This document shows positions 8,413 to 17,691 of a stretch of DNA of 64,000 bases, one piece after another (the first letter of the stretch is position 1; each line of letters starts with the position of its first letter). The translations under genes were made by a program, and so were the position numbers. This DNA is from Novosphingobium sp. RL4 (GTDB lineage: Bacteria > Pseudomonadota > Alphaproteobacteria > Sphingomonadales > Sphingomonadaceae), in the NCBI RefSeq assembly GCF_035658495.1, contig NZ_CP141944.1, positions 2,568,001 through 2,632,000 on the forward strand, in the 5' to 3' direction. The notes under the pieces were generated by a model that saw nothing but the letters and a program-made list of their open reading frames with translations, did no database searches and was not told the DNA's origin.

Positions 8413-9291
8413 ATGAAAAGCCAGCTCGGACCGACCTCCAACCGTTTCATCTCGCAGCGCCTGCGGCTCAACTATGTCGACTGGGGCAACCCGGACGCGC
8501 CGCCGCTGATTCTCCAGCACGGCGGGCGCGACCATTGCCGCAGCTGGGATTGGGTGGCCGAGGAACTGCGACAGGACTGGCACGTGATCTGTCCGGATCT
8601 GCGCGGCCACGGCGATTCCGAATGGTCTCCCGAGGGCCACTACGGAATGGACGCCCTCGTCTACGATTTCGCCCAGCTCGTGCATACGTTGGGGCACGAG
8701 AAAGTGACCATCATCGCCCATTCGCTCGGCGGAAACGTCGCAACGCGCTTCACCGGCCTGTTCCCCGAGAAAGTCGAGAAATTCGTCAATATCGAAGGGC
8801 TCGGCCCGCCACCGCACATCCGCCGCCAGATGGAAGAGCGCGGGATCGGCGACCGGCTGAAACAATGGATCGAGGACAAGCGCCGGGCCTCCGGACGGAT
8901 GCCGCGCAAGTACGCGACCCGCAAGGACGCCTACCAGCGGATGAAAGAGGAGAACTCCTTCCTTACCGAGGAGCAGGCACGCCATCTGACGATCCATGGC
9001 GCCAGCCGCAACGAGGACGGCACCTGGAGCTGGAAATTCGACAACTACGTCAATGTCTGGTCCGTATCGGATCTGCCGACTTCGGATGTGGTTGCCTTGT
9101 GGCAAGCCATCACCTGCCCCGTGCTCATGCTGTGGGGCAAGAACAGCTTCTCGCAGAGCCCGGCCGACGACGGGCGGATAGACTGGTTCCCCACGGCTCG
9201 GCTAGTCGAATACGAAGACGCCGGCCATTGGCTCCATCATGACCAGTTCAACAGGTTCATGGGTGACGTGAAGGCATTTCTCGCGCCCTGA
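8413..9291 (+). CDS. Alpha/beta-fold hydrolase
   Basis: This 292-aa protein is a classical alpha/beta hydrolase. It has the oxyanion motif HGGRD, the stretch PDLRGHGDS, the nucleophile elbow AHSLGG with S104, a cap region rich in charged residues (about 135-180), and a C-terminal DAGHWLHHD with the catalytic histidine. No signal peptide is visible, so it is probably cytosolic. The fold includes esterases, epoxide hydrolases and haloalkane dehalogenases; the sequence alone does not settle the substrate. It is divergent from trxB with about 200 bp between them and stands alone as a transcription unit. Confidence 0.85.
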   Translation: MKSQLGPTSNRFISQRLRLNYVDWGNPDAPPLILQHGGRDHCRSWDWVAEELRQDWHVICPDLRGHGDSEWSPEGHYGMDALVYDFAQLVHTLGHEKVTIIAHSLGGNVATRFTGLFPEKVEKFVNIEGLGPPPHIRRQMEERGIGDRLKQWIEDKRRASGRMPRKYATRKDAYQRMKEENSFLTEEQARHLTIHGASRNEDGTWSWKFDNYVNVWSVSDLPTSDVVALWQAITCPVLMLWGKNSFSQSPADDGRIDWFPTARLVEYEDAGHWLHHDQFNRFMGDVKAFLAP

Positions 9292-9436
9292 ACCCCACCC
9301 TGTTCGCACGGCCCCTCCAACCCATCGCAAGCGCGATTCCAGATAGACACCCTTGCAACCTTCCTCTTGCTTATAATAACCATGCTTAGTACCTGCGCGA
9401 CACGACGAGTCTCGCCTGAAAGGCACTGGAAAAAGC

Positions 9437-10543
9437 ATGAACGCCGAAACAACGATCGCGGCAGAGAACCAGATTTCCCTGCCCGTCCGCCCGGCCAGGC
9501 GTCGTCTGCGAAGGGTTCTGATGCTGGCTGGGCCGCTGGTCGCCTTGACGGGTGTGATCTGGTTCTACCTCGCCGGAGGTCGCTACGAAGAAACCGACAA
9601 TGCGGCGCTTCAGACCGGCATGGTCGCGATCAGCCCCAGCATCGCCGGCACGGTCGTTTCCGTCGAAGTGCGGGAGAATCAGCACGTCCGTAAGGGTGAC
9701 GTGCTGTTCCGCATCAAGTCCGGCAGTTTTGCAGCAGCGGTGTCGGAGGCGGAAGCCGAACTGGCCAAGTCCCGGACAGACGCGAGTTCGCAGCGGGCAG
9801 ACTATCGCGAAGCACTGTCGCAGGTCGGCGCGGCAAGGGCGAAACAGGATTATGCGGCAAGCGAAGCCGCTCGCCAGAAATCGCTCATGGCAGAGGGAAT
9901 TTCCTCTCGCGCGCAGTACGAACAGGCTGCAACCGAAGCGCGCACCGCCCGCGAAGGCGTCGCCGCTGCCGAGGCCCGAGCCGAAAGCCTTCGCGCCAGC
10001 CTTGCCGGCCTGATCGAGGGTGACACCTCAACCCTGCCCGAAGTGCGCAAGGCGGCGGCAAAACTGGACCAGGCGCGGATAGACCTTTCCGACACCGTCG
10101 TCCGGGCCCCGCAGGACGGCGTGGTGACACGCGTGAACCAGCTTCAGCCCGGTAACTACGTCACCCCGGGCCGCGCCGTTTTCATGCTAACCGGCGAACG
10201 TTTCTGGGTGCAGGCGAACTTCAAGGAAGATCAACTGCGCTACATGCGCGCGGGCCAGCACGCCACGGTCAGACTCGACGCCTTCCCCGACCGCGCCTTC
10301 AAGGGCCATGTCGAAAGTTTCAGCCCCGGGACCGGATCGAGCTTCGCGGTGCTTCCGGCGGACAATGCAACCGGCAACTGGGTCAAGGTCGTCCAGCGAC
10401 TGCCGGTCCAGATCGCGATAGAAGAATCCGCAGGCGACCTTCCGCTCGGCGCGGGCCTGAGCGTCCATGTCGAAGTCGATACCCGCCATGAACGTCGCTT
10501 GTTCGCCGCCGATACACCGGCCGCGCCGGCACGCCGGCCTTGA
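9437..10543 (+). CDS. HlyD/EmrA-type membrane fusion protein of an efflux system
   Basis: The 368-aa protein has a short cytoplasmic N-terminus, one membrane helix (about residues 27-47), a biotinyl-lipoyl-like hairpin domain, a long alpha-helical coiled coil (about 95-200) and a beta-barrel domain. This is the layout of EmrA-type periplasmic adaptor proteins. It links the inner-membrane EmrB-type pump encoded next to the outer-membrane lipoprotein channel encoded third. The start codon follows GGAAAAAGC. No regulator gene is adjacent, which is unusual for an emrAB operon. Confidence 0.9.
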   Translation: MNAETTIAAENQISLPVRPARRRLRRVLMLAGPLVALTGVIWFYLAGGRYEETDNAALQTGMVAISPSIAGTVVSVEVRENQHVRKGDVLFRIKSGSFAAAVSEAEAELAKSRTDASSQRADYREALSQVGAARAKQDYAASEAARQKSLMAEGISSRAQYEQAATEARTAREGVAAAEARAESLRASLAGLIEGDTSTLPEVRKAAAKLDQARIDLSDTVVRAPQDGVVTRVNQLQPGNYVTPGRAVFMLTGERFWVQANFKEDQLRYMRAGQHATVRLDAFPDRAFKGHVESFSPGTGSSFAVLPADNATGNWVKVVQRLPVQIAIEESAGDLPLGAGLSVHVEVDTRHERRLFAADTPAAPARRP

Positions 10544-10572
10544 GCCGGAACGGCGGTTCCGCGGTGCCAGCC

Positions 10573-12105
10573 ATGCCCGCATCCCCCTATCCCACGCCGA
10601 TGCGGCGTCTGCTGATAACCATCCCTTCGATGATCGCATCGACCATGGTTGCGGTGGACATCACCATCGCCAATGTCGCGCTGCCGCACATGCAGGCGAG
10701 CCTTTCAGCCTCGCAGGAACAGGTGCTCTGGGTGTTGACGAGCTACCTCGTTGCCGGGGCCATCGCCACGCCGCTCAGCGGCTGGCTGGCCGGGCGGGTA
10801 GGCCGCAAGAACGTCATGCTGTTCTCGGTAGCCGGCTTCACTGCCGCGTCAGCGCTCTGCGGGCTCGCCACGGATCTGCAGACCATCATTCTTGCCCGGT
10901 TTTTGCAGGGAGCCTGCGGAGCCGGGCTGGTCCCGCTCAGTCAGGCTATCCTGCTCGATATCAACCCGCCCGAGGATCATGCCAAAGCCATGGCGATCTT
11001 CGCGCTCGGCTCGATGGCGGGACCGATCGTCGGGCCCACGCTCGGCGGCTATCTTACCGATGCGATGTCCTGGCGCTGGGTGTTCTTCATCAACGTGCCT
11101 TTCGGCATCCTTGCCTTCATCGGCATGTCGATCTTCCTCGTGCGCCGGAAGAGCCGGGTGAAGACGCGCTTCGACCTGTTGGGCTTCGTCATGGTCTCGG
11201 TCGCGTTGACGTCGCTCCAGCTCCTGCTCGACCGGGGAGAGCATCTCGACTGGTTCGACTCCTCCGAAATCCGCATCTACGCCGTGGTTCTCGCTCTCGC
11301 GACCTACCTCATGGCCGTTCACATGGCGACTTCAAGGGATACCTTCATCCGGCCGCAGCTGTTCCGCGACCGGAATTTCGCGATCGGTTCGGTCTTCAGC
11401 ATGATGATCGGTATAGTCGCCTTCGCCACGATCCCGATGATCGTGGTCATGACCCAGTCATTGCTTGGCTATTCCGCGCTCCAAGCCGGGTTCATCAGTC
11501 TGCCCCGCGCGATCGGCACGCTGATCTCGATGCTGCTGGTCACCCGGCTGGTGAAGTTCGTCGACACCCGCATCATCATCGTCACCGGGCTCATACTGAT
11601 GGGCTGCGGGATGTTGATGTATTCTCACGTCGATCTCTACGTCGACCAGAGCACGCTCGTTCTGGCAGGACTGGTGCAGGGACTGGGCAGCGGGATGATC
11701 TTCGTGCCGCTCTCGGTGATCGTGTTCTCCACGCTCGATCCGGCGCTGCGCAACGAAGGCGCTTCGATGTTCGCACTCACGCGCAATGTCGGCAATGCCG
11801 TGGGCATATCGGTGATACAGTATCAGTTCGTCCACTATATCGCCGCATCACGCAGCGAACTGGTGCAGGGCATAAGGCCCGACAATCCCGTGTTCGACTA
11901 CGCACGGCCAGGTTTCGACTTCGATTCGACCCAGTCCCTGACCCGGATCTACGGCGAGGTCGTCAGGCAGGCGACGATGGTCGGCGACATTTCACTCTTT
12001 CACATGGTGTTCGTGCTGACGCTCTGCCTCATCCCGCTCGTCCTGATGATGCGCGTGAAGAAGGCGAACGATGTCGACACCAGCACTCTTGCACTCGGGG
12101 AATAA
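10573..12105 (+). CDS. DHA2-family MFS drug efflux transporter (EmrB/QacA-like)
   Basis: The product is about 510 aa with 14 predicted membrane helices, as in the DHA2 (EmrB/QacA) subfamily. Motif A-like GWLAGRVGRKNVML follows the second helix, and motif C (GPIVGPTLGG) lies in the fifth. It pumps toxic compounds out with proton influx. I place the start at ATG 10573. A TTG at 10540 overlaps the stop of the adaptor gene and is possible, but no homologous sequence is evident between them. Together with the EmrA-like adaptor and the NodT-like channel it forms a tripartite pump. Confidence 0.9.
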   Translation: MPASPYPTPMRRLLITIPSMIASTMVAVDITIANVALPHMQASLSASQEQVLWVLTSYLVAGAIATPLSGWLAGRVGRKNVMLFSVAGFTAASALCGLATDLQTIILARFLQGACGAGLVPLSQAILLDINPPEDHAKAMAIFALGSMAGPIVGPTLGGYLTDAMSWRWVFFINVPFGILAFIGMSIFLVRRKSRVKTRFDLLGFVMVSVALTSLQLLLDRGEHLDWFDSSEIRIYAVVLALATYLMAVHMATSRDTFIRPQLFRDRNFAIGSVFSMMIGIVAFATIPMIVVMTQSLLGYSALQAGFISLPRAIGTLISMLLVTRLVKFVDTRIIIVTGLILMGCGMLMYSHVDLYVDQSTLVLAGLVQGLGSGMIFVPLSVIVFSTLDPALRNEGASMFALTRNVGNAVGISVIQYQFVHYIAASRSELVQGIRPDNPVFDYARPGFDFDSTQSLTRIYGEVVRQATMVGDISLFHMVFVLTLCLIPLVLMMRVKKANDVDTSTLALGE

Positions 12106-12106
12106 C

Positions 12107-13546
12107 GTGTTCCGCAAGGCCTCCGTCCTGCTACCGCTCCTGCTGACCGCCGCCTGCATGAAGGTTGGCCCGGATTTCGCGGCTCCGCCGCCGCCTTCTG
12201 CATCGCCGGGGTATGCTCAAGGCGCGTACCCCGGCGCAGTGCTGGGAGATGGCCCGCAAGCGGGCTGGTGGAACGCTTTTGCATCTCCCGAACTGGATAG
12301 CCTGGTGCAGCGCGCACTGGCCGGAAACCATTCGCTCGCCGCAAGCCGCGCGACGCTGGAAAAGGCGCGGGAGCGCATCGCCGCCGCTGCCGGTCGCCGC
12401 CTTCCGCAAGTCGATGCCAATGGGCGCGCCGAGTATCAACGCGTCAACCTCGCCGCCTTCGGCCTGTCCGACAGTTTTGGTGGCGCCGAAATTCCCAATC
12501 CCGAATTCGACCTCTACACTTTGGGGGCCGGGATCAGTTACGACCTCGACCTGTTCGGTCGCAACTCTCGTGCGCTGGAACAGACCAAGGCGCAAGCCGA
12601 AGCCGAGGGCCGCGCCACGCAGGCCGCGCACCTGCTCATCGCCGGGCGGGTGGTCGAACAGGTCCTCGCCATCGCCGCACTCAACGACCGCATCGCCACG
12701 GTGCGCCAGCTTCTCTCGGAAGACGAACGAAACGTTACGCTGACCGAGGCCAGGCGCAAGGGAGGGGACGGCACTCTGGTGGAAGTGCTCAGTGCGCAGG
12801 GCCAACTCGCCGAAGACCGCGCGAACATGCCTTCGTTCGAACAGCAGCTTGTCGAAGGGCGCGCCATGCTGGCCGTGCTGCTCGGAATATCACCCGCCGA
12901 ACTCGGCCCTACTCCCTTCACCCTGCAGCAGTTCACCCTGCCCGCACGCGTACCCGTCGCCCTGCCTTCGGCGCTGGTTCACAAGCGGCCTGACATTCTT
13001 GAAGCCGAAGCACGGCTTCATGCCGCCATTGCCGCAGTCGGCGTGGCGACGGCCCAACTCTATCCCGACGTGACGATCGGCGCGTCGCTGACGCAGCAGA
13101 CCTCGCAACCCGGACAGATCACCAGCAGTCGCTTCAATGCCTTCGATATTTTCGCGGGCCTCTCGGCCCCGATCTTCCATGGCGGCACGCTGAAAGCGGA
13201 AAAGCGCGGCGCCGAGGCCGAAGCACGCGGCGCATCGGCGCAGTACCAGCAAGTGGTGACGGAAGCTTTCGGGCAGGTTTCCGGGCTGCTTTCGGCGCTC
13301 GGCAATGACAACCGTGAATTCGCCGAACGACAGTCCGCAGCCGATCTGGCCGATCGTTCGCTCCACCTGTCACGCCGCAGCTTCAAGGTGGGCAACAGCG
13401 GCGTGCTGCAGGTTCTCGACGCCAACCGTGCCTATCAACGTGCACAGCTTACCCTGCTCGACACGCGCAGCCGCCAATACCGGAACGTGGCGCGGCTCTA
13501 CGTCGCCACGGCGGGAGGCTGGGTGACGGACAGCAGCGAGAACTGA
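12107..13546 (+). CDS. RND-type outer-membrane efflux lipoprotein (NodT family)
   Basis: From the GTG at 12107 the product is 479 aa with a compact lipoprotein signal peptide ending T-A-A-C (cysteine 17). This start follows GGGGAAT and lies just past the emrB-like stop. An ATG at 12071 would put a polar stretch ahead of the signal peptide and is less likely. Two repeated OEP helical domains follow (about residues 55-260 and 270-470), as in TolC/OprM/NodT channels. It is the exit duct of the efflux system formed with the two upstream genes. Confidence 0.9.
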   Translation: MFRKASVLLPLLLTAACMKVGPDFAAPPPPSASPGYAQGAYPGAVLGDGPQAGWWNAFASPELDSLVQRALAGNHSLAASRATLEKARERIAAAAGRRLPQVDANGRAEYQRVNLAAFGLSDSFGGAEIPNPEFDLYTLGAGISYDLDLFGRNSRALEQTKAQAEAEGRATQAAHLLIAGRVVEQVLAIAALNDRIATVRQLLSEDERNVTLTEARRKGGDGTLVEVLSAQGQLAEDRANMPSFEQQLVEGRAMLAVLLGISPAELGPTPFTLQQFTLPARVPVALPSALVHKRPDILEAEARLHAAIAAVGVATAQLYPDVTIGASLTQQTSQPGQITSSRFNAFDIFAGLSAPIFHGGTLKAEKRGAEAEARGASAQYQQVVTEAFGQVSGLLSALGNDNREFAERQSAADLADRSLHLSRRSFKVGNSGVLQVLDANRAYQRAQLTLLDTRSRQYRNVARLYVATAGGWVTDSSEN

Positions 13547-13577
13547 CGCGGCACCCGGAGCCGGGCCGCTTTCGCGC

Positions 13578-13784
13578 TCAGGTAAGCAGGAAGTAACCGA
13601 GCCCGAGCCAGCAACAGGCGCAAAGGCCCACCGCGATCAACAACCCGCGAGCGTCATGGACCTGATCCCGCGATCCTGCGTCCTGCCCGGCATAGACCAA
13701 TCCCGAACTGATCCCCATCTGCAGGCCAGCAAGCTGGTCCGGACGGCGTTCGAAACGGATAATTCCTTCTTCAGCGACCTTCAT
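13578..13784 (-). CDS. Small tail-anchored membrane protein, unknown function
   Basis: I choose the ATG at 13784 because GGGGA lies 7 nt upstream; longer in-frame starts lack a ribosome binding site. The 68-aa product has a charged N-terminal part (EEGIIRFERRPD) and ends in a hydrophobic helix rich in G, L and C (about residues 47-66). I do not recognise a family. It lies antisense between the efflux operon and modA and shares an operon with neither. It could be a conserved sphingomonad small membrane protein or an accidental ORF. Confidence 0.45.
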   Translation of the reverse strand: MKVAEEGIIRFERRPDQLAGLQMGISSGLVYAGQDAGSRDQVHDARGLLIAVGLCACCWLGLGYFLLT

Positions 13785-14063
13785 CAAGTCATCCCCACAA
13801 GACATCCCAACCAGCACGCGGCGGTTTCCCCGCCGGTTCCATGCCCGTCCGTCTTTTGGCGTGACGGCCTGGAACTGTTCGCGCATCGACGATGCTAACA
13901 CCTTCCCCTGAGCTTGCACAGAGTACTCCCGCATAGACCGCTTGGAAAAGATGTTCCGATTCAGACCAGCCCTCCGCATGAATTTCCGAGCCATCATTGC
14001 CTTGCAAACACGACCTCAGGCCATATACGAACGAATACAGCCAAACCTGGAGATCATTCGAAG

Positions 14064-14834
14064 ATGCGCCGGCTTCTCGCCATTCTGATCTCGCTTTTTG
14101 CGGCCTTCACGGCACTTTCGCCTTCGGCCATGGCGCAGCAGTCAGGTCCGCTCGTGCTTGCTGCGGCCAGTCTCCAGGAATCGATGAACGCCGCCGCGGA
14201 TGCCTGGGTCGCCAAAGGCCATTCCCGACCGAAAATCTCCTTCGCGGGATCTTCCGCCCTTGCCCGCCAGGTCGAGGCCGGCGCCCCTGCCGACCTGTTC
14301 ATCTCCGCGGACGAGCCCTGGATGGACGAAGTGCAGTCCAAGGGTCTTCTGCGCCCGAAGACCCGCGTATCGTTTCTCACCAACAACCTGGTGCTGATCG
14401 CCCCCGCCGGAAAGCCTGTGCGCATCAAGATCCGTCCCGGCTTTCCGCTGGCCGCCGCGCTCGGCTCCGGCCGGCTGGCCGTGGCGGACCCGAATGCGGT
14501 CCCCGCAGGACTTTACGCCCGACAGGCACTGACCCGGCTCAAGGTCTGGCCCTCGGTCCAGAACAGGCTCGCACCGGCCGAAAACGTTCGCGCCGCCCTC
14601 GCGCTGGTCAGCCGGGGCGCCGCGCCGCTCGGCATAGTCTACAGCACTGATGCGAAAGCCGAACCCGGCGTGCGGGTCGCCGATACGTTCCCCCCATCCT
14701 CGCACGATCCGATCAGCTACCCGGTCGCGGTTCTCGCCTCATCCCGACACCGCGATGCCGAGGCATTTCGCCGGTTCCTGATCTCCGCCGAAGGCAAGGC
14801 CGTGTTCCGCCGCTTCGGCTTCGGCACGCGCTGA
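14064..14834 (+). CDS. modA: Molybdate ABC transporter substrate-binding protein
   Basis: This 256-aa periplasmic protein has a Sec signal peptide ending AMAQQ (about residue 25). It carries the ModA hallmarks: LVLAAASLQESM at the start of the mature protein, FAGSSALARQVEAGAPADLFISAD, and the domain-crossing GRLAVADPNAVPAG. It binds molybdate (or tungstate) in the periplasm and hands it to ModB. It is followed after 16 bp by modB. I see no signal of a molybdenum-cofactor riboswitch or a convincing ModE site in the 280 bp upstream. Confidence 0.95.
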   Translation: MRRLLAILISLFAAFTALSPSAMAQQSGPLVLAAASLQESMNAAADAWVAKGHSRPKISFAGSSALARQVEAGAPADLFISADEPWMDEVQSKGLLRPKTRVSFLTNNLVLIAPAGKPVRIKIRPGFPLAAALGSGRLAVADPNAVPAGLYARQALTRLKVWPSVQNRLAPAENVRAALALVSRGAAPLGIVYSTDAKAEPGVRVADTFPPSSHDPISYPVAVLASSRHRDAEAFRRFLISAEGKAVFRRFGFGTR

Positions 14835-14850
14835 CGCACCTTTTCCGCTC

Positions 14851-15552
14851 GTGACGCTGCTCACTCCCGACGAATGGCAGGTCCTGATCCTGTCGCTAAA
14901 GGTGAGCGGAGTTGCCATGGTGGCCGCGCTACCTGTTGCCTTCGCCCTGGCATGGATACTGGCACGCTGGCGCTTTCCGGGCAAAGTGCTGATCGACGCA
15001 CTGGTTCACCTGCCCCTGGTCTTGCCCCCTGTCGTCACTGGCTGGTTGCTGCTGATCGCGTTCGGCACCAACGGACCGCTGGGCCGCTTTTTCGCCGAAT
15101 GGCTGGGCCTCACCTTCATCTTCCGCTGGACCGGCGCCGCGCTCGCAGCTGCGGTCATGGCTCTCCCCCTGATGGTTCGTGCGATGCGGCTTTCTATCGA
15201 AGCCGTGGATCGCCGCCTTGAAGACGCAGCCCGGACGCTCGGTGCAGGGCACTGGCATACGTTCCGAACGATCACCCTCCCGCTGGCAATGCCGGGCGTT
15301 CTGGCTGGCCTGGTGCTGGGCCTTGCCCGCTCTATCGGCGAATTCGGCGCAACGATCACTTTCGCCTCCAACATTCCCGGCGAGACGCAGACCCTCCCGC
15401 TCGCGATCTATAGCGCGCTGCAGATGCCCGGTGCGGAGTGGCAGGTCACGCGGCTTGCCGTGCTGTCCATCCTCGTCTCCGTTATCGCCCTCGTGGCGTC
15501 CGAGTGGCTGGCGCGGCGCAGCGGTCAGGGGCGTGCCCATCATGCCCTTTGA
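14851..15552 (+). CDS. modB: Molybdate ABC transporter permease
   Basis: This 233-aa protein starts at a GTG and has five to six membrane helices. The EAA-type cytoplasmic loop (about residues 125-155, DAARTLGAGHWHTFRTITLP) contacts the ATPase. The late GLARSIGEFGATITF motif is diagnostic for ModB. It forms the membrane channel of the molybdate importer. It overlaps modC by 11 bp, so the order modA-modB-modC is a tight operon. Confidence 0.95.
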   Translation: MTLLTPDEWQVLILSLKVSGVAMVAALPVAFALAWILARWRFPGKVLIDALVHLPLVLPPVVTGWLLLIAFGTNGPLGRFFAEWLGLTFIFRWTGAALAAAVMALPLMVRAMRLSIEAVDRRLEDAARTLGAGHWHTFRTITLPLAMPGVLAGLVLGLARSIGEFGATITFASNIPGETQTLPLAIYSALQMPGAEWQVTRLAVLSILVSVIALVASEWLARRSGQGRAHHAL

Positions 15553-16177
15553 TCTCGACATCTCGCTCCGCCGCGGAACGGAACGTTTCGATTATGCCTT
15601 CCGCACGGAAAAAGGCGGGCTGACGGCACTGTTCGGTCCGTCAGGCGCAGGCAAGACATCCCTGCTCGATGCGATTTCCGGCCTTGCCCGGCCTGTCCAG
15701 GGCCGCATCCATGTCGAAGACACCGTGCTGTTCGACAGCACGAAGCGGATAGATCTCAGGCCCGAACAGCGCCGCTGTGGCTACGTGTTCCAGGACCTGC
15801 GGCTCTTTTCCCATCGGTCCGTACGCGACAACCTGCTCTACGGGTGGCGCCTTGCACCTGCTGGCCAACGCTGGATGGATCTGGAAACCGCGCTGGGCTT
15901 TCTCGGAATTGGCCATCTGCTGGAGCGCATGCCCGCGACGCTTTCGGGCGGCGAAGCCCAGCGCGTGGCAATCGGCCGCGCCCTGCTTTCCGGTCCGCGG
16001 TTCCTTCTGATGGACGAGCCTCTCGCCTCGGTTGACGCCGAAAGGCGTGAGGAAATCCTGACCGTGATCGAGCGCATACGCGACGAACTGGCGCTGCCGA
16101 TCCTTTATGTCAGCCATGACCGTGCCGAAGTGGACCGGCTTGCCGACCGCGTCATCGCCATCGAACGGCGCGGCTGA
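15542..16177 (+). CDS. modC: Molybdate ABC transporter ATP-binding protein (short form)
   Basis: This ABC ATPase has the Walker A motif GPSGAGKTS, a Q-loop (YVFQDLRLFSH), the signature LSGGEAQRVAIGRALL and the Walker B motif FLLMDEPLASVD followed by the switch histidine (VSHD). At 211 aa it ends right after the nucleotide-binding domain. Well-studied ModC proteins are about 350 aa and carry a C-terminal Mop/TOBE domain that senses molybdate, so this copy lacks that regulatory part. The ATG at 15542 overlaps modB. Confidence 0.93.
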   Translation: MPFDLDISLRRGTERFDYAFRTEKGGLTALFGPSGAGKTSLLDAISGLARPVQGRIHVEDTVLFDSTKRIDLRPEQRRCGYVFQDLRLFSHRSVRDNLLYGWRLAPAGQRWMDLETALGFLGIGHLLERMPATLSGGEAQRVAIGRALLSGPRFLLMDEPLASVDAERREEILTVIERIRDELALPILYVSHDRAEVDRLADRVIAIERRG

Positions 16178-16236
16178 CGGACTTTCAAAAATTGCGGCCC
16201 CGCCAGATTGACAGCCCCCTGCGTTTCGCACAAACA

Positions 16237-16253
16237 GGAATAGTAATTCTAAT
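16237..16253 (+). promoter_or_regulatory. Operator-like element, copy A (GGAAT-N4-ATTCTAAT)
   Basis: The sequence GGAATAGTAATTCTAAT contains the inverted arms GAAT/ATTC around a 4-bp centre. It lies 41 bp before the start of the deglycosidase alpha gene. Over 24 bp around it (16231-16254) it differs at one position from copy B at 23604. A TTGACA lies 23 bp upstream (16208-16213). It is one of five copies, all in intergenic regions of this catabolic locus. Confidence 0.75.
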
Positions 16254-16294
16254 ACTATGAGGCGCTGCACGGGCACGCCCGGGAGAAGGGGTTG

Positions 16295-17299
16295 ATGGCG
16301 AAGATAGAACGGGGCGTGAGCCTTTACAGCTTCCAGGAAGAAATGTTCCTGGGGCAGATGTCGGTTGAGGACTGCATTGCCTTTGGCGCCTCAATCGGCG
16401 CGAAAGGGATCGAGATCCTGCCCGAACAGAACATGCCGCGTTTCCCCCACATCGACGATGCGGAAGTGGCGCGCTGGCAGGACATGCTGGCCCGCCACGG
16501 CGCGCATTTCACTTGTTACGACATGTTCCTCGACACCAAGCTGCGCAAGGGCGAGACCCTCTCGGACGAGGAGCAGGTGGAAAGTATCCGGCGCGACCTC
16601 GTGCTCTGCAACCGGCTCGGCATCCGCAACATGCGTGTGCTTGTCTTCGTGCGCCCCGACATCCTCGAAAAATGCGTGCCCCATGCGGAGGAACTGGATG
16701 TCCACATGGGCGTGGAAGTCCATGCACCGTGGCATCTCGAACATGCATGGATCCTCCGCACCATCGACGTGGCGGACCGGATCGGCACGAAGCATCTAGG
16801 CATCCTGCCCGACATGGGCATCTTCATGAAACACTACCCGCCGGAATTCCGCGCCCGCTTCGAACGGCAGGGTGCGCGGCCGGAAGTGGCGCAGTTCATC
16901 GTCGACCAGCACGAACAGAAGATCATGTGCGAATACACGATCTACGAAGTCGCGGTGAAGATGGGCGGCAACAAGGCCGAGATCGCCATGGCCGAGACAC
17001 TGCGCCACGCGCCTTACGCCAACCCTAAACGGATCGGCGATTATGCACCGTACTTCCGCCATATACAGGCCAAGTTCTACGGCATGGCACAAGACTGCAC
17101 GGACCCCACTATCGCCTACGACGACGTGATACCCGAACTGGTGAAATGCGGCTGGGAAGGCACGCTTTCGAGCGAATACGAAGGCAATCGCTGGATCCAG
17201 GACGTCTCGCCGGTCGACAGCCGCGAGCAGGTCCGCCGCCAGCATGTGATGTTCGAGCGCCTGATAGCCAAGGCCGAAGCGGAACTGGAGACCGCCTGA
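16295..17299 (+). CDS. C-glycoside deglycosidase alpha-subunit-like TIM-barrel protein (sugar phosphate isomerase/epimerase family)
   Basis: This 334-aa protein has the xylose-isomerase-like TIM barrel. A probable divalent-metal site is visible at E141 (VEVHAP), D173 (LPDMG), H256 (RHIQAKF) and E294 (SSEYEG). In the known C-glycoside deglycosidases a large TIM-barrel subunit and a small beta subunit cleave the C-C bond of 3-oxo-C-glycosides by metal-assisted elimination. The next gene encodes the beta-subunit family, which makes that role likely; cleavage of 3-oxo-O-glycosides is the alternative. The ATG follows GGGAGAAGGG, and a TTG one codon earlier is less likely. The gene has an operator copy 41 bp upstream. 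Confidence 0.8.
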   Translation: MAKIERGVSLYSFQEEMFLGQMSVEDCIAFGASIGAKGIEILPEQNMPRFPHIDDAEVARWQDMLARHGAHFTCYDMFLDTKLRKGETLSDEEQVESIRRDLVLCNRLGIRNMRVLVFVRPDILEKCVPHAEELDVHMGVEVHAPWHLEHAWILRTIDVADRIGTKHLGILPDMGIFMKHYPPEFRARFERQGARPEVAQFIVDQHEQKIMCEYTIYEVAVKMGGNKAEIAMAETLRHAPYANPKRIGDYAPYFRHIQAKFYGMAQDCTDPTIAYDDVIPELVKCGWEGTLSSEYEGNRWIQDVSPVDSREQVRRQHVMFERLIAKAEAELETA

Positions 17300-17691
17300 T
17301 GTTCGACAAGTATCTTATCGACGCCGCTTCGCTGCGCAACACCGGCCCGGCCGATGCGCCCACGGGGTTCTCCTTCGAGGCCAAGCTCGGCTATTATCGC
17401 GGGCTTGGCCTCTCGATGATCGAGAAGCTGGACGTGTCCATCGACGGGGCCTCGCTTCCGCGCGCGGCGGTTCGCTTCGATGAAGGCGGAGGCGCCATCA
17501 CGCTGGACGAGATGGAAACCGCTTACGACCGGCGGTGGCCCTTCGGGACAGCGGCGACGATCCTTGTCGATCATCCGGGCGGGTTCCCCGATGGCGAGCA
17601 CGAACTCGCTCTGCTCCAGCAACTCCGTGTTTCCTACCTGCCTTTCCCGTCGATCAACACCGATGCCAAGCGCGTCTCGCTCGAGGCATGA
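17299..17691 (+). CDS. C-glycoside deglycosidase beta-subunit-like protein (DUF6379 family)
   Basis: The 130-aa protein begins MFDKYLID and contains the features I know from the DUF6379/deglycosidase beta subunit family: GFSFEAKLGYYRGLGLS at the N-terminus, a central IDG...R..GG segment, and the C-terminal LRVSYLPFP. In characterised systems this small beta-sheet subunit packs on the TIM-barrel subunit and is needed for activity. Its ATG overlaps the stop of the alpha gene (ATGA), which fits an obligate complex. No signal peptide is visible, so the complex is cytosolic. The family assignment is from sequence pattern; no search was run. Confidence 0.75.
   Translation: MFDKYLIDAASLRNTGPADAPTGFSFEAKLGYYRGLGLSMIEKLDVSIDGASLPRAAVRFDEGGGAITLDEMETAYDRRWPFGTAATILVDHPGGFPDGEHELALLQQLRVSYLPFPSINTDAKRVSLEA

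Noticed and set aside
9344..9377. TATAAT (9372-9377) upstream of the efflux operon as a sigma-70 promoter
   Set aside because: The -10 box is perfect, but the nearest -35-like sequences are spaced 13 or 22 bp, so I do not list it as a promoter.
13785..14063. Molybdenum-cofactor riboswitch or ModE site upstream of modA
   Set aside because: I could not find the conserved stems of the riboswitch, and the only A/T-rich stretch (near 14023) lacks the second half of a ModE palindrome.
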